Shown piece after piece: positions 41,145 to 42,068 of a stretch of 42,068 nt of DNA. The notes beneath the pieces are model-generated. The model was not told the DNA's origin. It did not search any database and saw nothing but the letters and a program-made list of their open reading frames with translations. Origin of the DNA: Lachnospiraceae bacterium (GTDB taxonomy: Bacteria; Bacillota; Clostridia; Lachnospirales; Lachnospiraceae). The translations under genes were made by a program, and so were the position numbers. The number at the start of each line of letters is the position of its first letter. Position 1 is the stretch's first letter. Location of the stretch: positions 1-42,068 of the forward strand of contig JAFORL010000029.1 of assembly GCA_017393285.1 (NCBI GenBank). Reading direction: 5' to 3'.

Positions 41145-41936
41145 ATGAAATTAAAAAGTATTATTACAGTTTTGTTGGCAGGAAGTGTTTTGCTTTCTAC
41201 ACAACAGACTTCAATGGTGGCTAAGGCCGCAGTGGAGGAGACTGTAATAAGCAACACGGTGACACAAGAAGACCAAGCAACTGAGAATGTAAAAGCAACA
41301 CGTAGTGTGACGACAAGTGCAGTCGAAATGGATGCTGAACAAGTTAAGGCAGACCAAAGTGACGTAGATGGAAACGTTATAGCAAGTGGGACAGCGATTG
41401 TACAAGAACAGGTGGCAGTAGCACCTGTAGTACAAACAGAGGAACAAGATGTAACAGTGAACAGTGAAACTACTCAAAGTCAAACTACAGGAGCTAAAGT
41501 GATTTCTCAGAAAAAAACTAGTACAAAACGAGCTGCAAAGAAGACTTATTCTAGTACAGATTTAAAGCTTTTGTCTTGTATTATTTATGCAGAGGCATCT
41601 GGTGAGCCATATGCAGGAAAGAAAGCAGTAGGAATTGTTGTCATGAATAGAAAGGCATCAAAAAGTTTTCCGAATACTGTAAAAGGAGTTATTTATCAAA
41701 AATTCCAATTTGGACCTGTAAGAAATGGTGCATTGAAACGAGCAATGAGCAGATATCAAGCTGGCAAATTTAAATCAGCTAGTGAAAAAGCATGTATTAA
41801 AGCTGCGAGAGAAGTATTGGCAGGTGACAAGAAAGTCAGTTACAATGGCAAGGTTTATGATTTGAAAACTTTTCATTTTTTTAGTACAAAGGTAAAACAT
41901 GCTAGATTGCGTATTGCACATCATCAATTTAAGTAA
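41145..41936 (+). CDS. Secreted SleB-like cell-wall hydrolase
   Basis: A 263-residue exported protein: a signal peptide (MKLKSIITVLLAGSVLLS, cleavage probably after an AKA near residue 28), a Thr/Val/Gln-rich linker (30-145), and a C-terminal hydrolase domain (from about 148) with LLSCIIYAEASGEPYAGK, a catalytic Glu in YAEA, AVGIVVMNR, FQFGP and a Lys/Arg-rich end. This domain (Hydrolase_2, PF07486) is found in SleB spore cortex lytic enzymes and in vegetative wall hydrolases. The full SleB peptidoglycan-binding domain is absent. ATG 41145 follows AAAGGAGAAT; the frame opens earlier without such a site. A germination role is possible, given the Csp-like protease in the window, but is not shown. 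Confidence 0.9.
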   Translation: MKLKSIITVLLAGSVLLSTQQTSMVAKAAVEETVISNTVTQEDQATENVKATRSVTTSAVEMDAEQVKADQSDVDGNVIASGTAIVQEQVAVAPVVQTEEQDVTVNSETTQSQTTGAKVISQKKTSTKRAAKKTYSSTDLKLLSCIIYAEASGEPYAGKKAVGIVVMNRKASKSFPNTVKGVIYQKFQFGPVRNGALKRAMSRYQAGKFKSASEKACIKAAREVLAGDKKVSYNGKVYDLKTFHFFSTKVKHARLRIAHHQFK

Positions 41937-41969
41937 AAGATGATTATTTACAAAGGATAATGATAGAAG

Positions 41970-42006
41970 AAAGAGGAAAAGAAACGTGTTTCTTTTCCTC
42001 TTTTTA
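41970..42006 (+). terminator. Terminator of the SleB-like gene
   Basis: A 16-bp stem AAAGAGGAAAAGAAAC / GTTTCTTTTCCTCTTT with a very short loop and a T-run. Confidence 0.93.
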
Positions 42007-42068
42007 TTTTGGAATTTGCAAATTGCCATGCAATTGTCTTCTTACCTATGGGCTTGTGAGGGAACGGA

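Noticed and set aside
42014-42035. Fourth copy of the 135-bp element at the window end
   Set aside because: Only AAATTGCCATGCAATT resembles the first hairpin loop region; the match is too short and the following bases differ.

Overview
The window looks like a chromosomal segment of a low-GC Gram-positive bacterium of the class Clostridia, most likely Lachnospiraceae. This is inferred from the AT-rich sequence, strong AGGAGG-type ribosome binding sites, a secreted multi-domain GH13 amylase, a Csp-type subtilase, a SleB-type hydrolase, a YhaO/YhaN-like pair and an isolated hisA of the eukaryotic (HIS6) type. Nothing in the sequence fixes the genus. No rRNA, CRISPR array, transposase, phage module or replication origin was seen.

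Layout. 1-3.2 kb: 3' part of the amylase gene. 3.4-5.8 kb: a cytidylate-kinase-like protein, a convergent unknown gene and an unknown cysteine-rich protein. 6.1-9.6 kb: gltX and a short UvrD/PcrA-like helicase, with a structured intergenic stretch between them. 10-13.2 kb (minus strand): a DUF1292 protein, an LCP ligase and a polyprenyl-phosphate sugar transferase (cell-surface polymer assembly). 13.5-19.6 kb: membrane HtrA, an unlinked ClpX, an AraC regulator, a Csp-like protease and a tiny zinc-ribbon protein, which together suggest protein quality control and perhaps spore functions. 19.8-22.5 kb: hisC, a stand-alone receiver domain, tRNA-Val and tRNA-Met, and ispF with a Cys tail. 22.6-25.7 kb (minus): a large PAS/GGDEF/EAL protein. 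26.1-28.9 kb: cysS-mrnC-rlmB, then tRNA-Thr. 29.3-35.1 kb: two unknown coiled-coil proteins, then a Mre11-like nuclease overlapping a Rad50-like ATPase with a membrane hairpin. 35.3-36.0 kb: a HAD hydrolase. 36.2-39.5 kb (minus): two paralogous proteins with a helical (TerB-like?) N-terminal domain and a beta-helix, without signal peptides. 40-42 kb: hisA and a SleB-like hydrolase.

The most striking non-coding content is repetitive. A 135-bp element that can fold into several hairpins occurs three times with only 3-4 differences between copies (9658, 28913, 31533). A shorter 29-31 nt motif occurs three times (5865, 20909, 25721). One of its copies lies inside a complex element after hisC, which is bounded by a perfect 53-bp direct repeat and contains 11-bp inverted ends.

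The best candidates for undescribed biology are the coiled-coil/membrane pair next to the YhaO/YhaN-like pair, the two apparently cytoplasmic beta-helix proteins, and the 135-bp element. None is proven by the sequence alone. All promoter, terminator and RNA-structure calls were made by eye, without folding or database searches.
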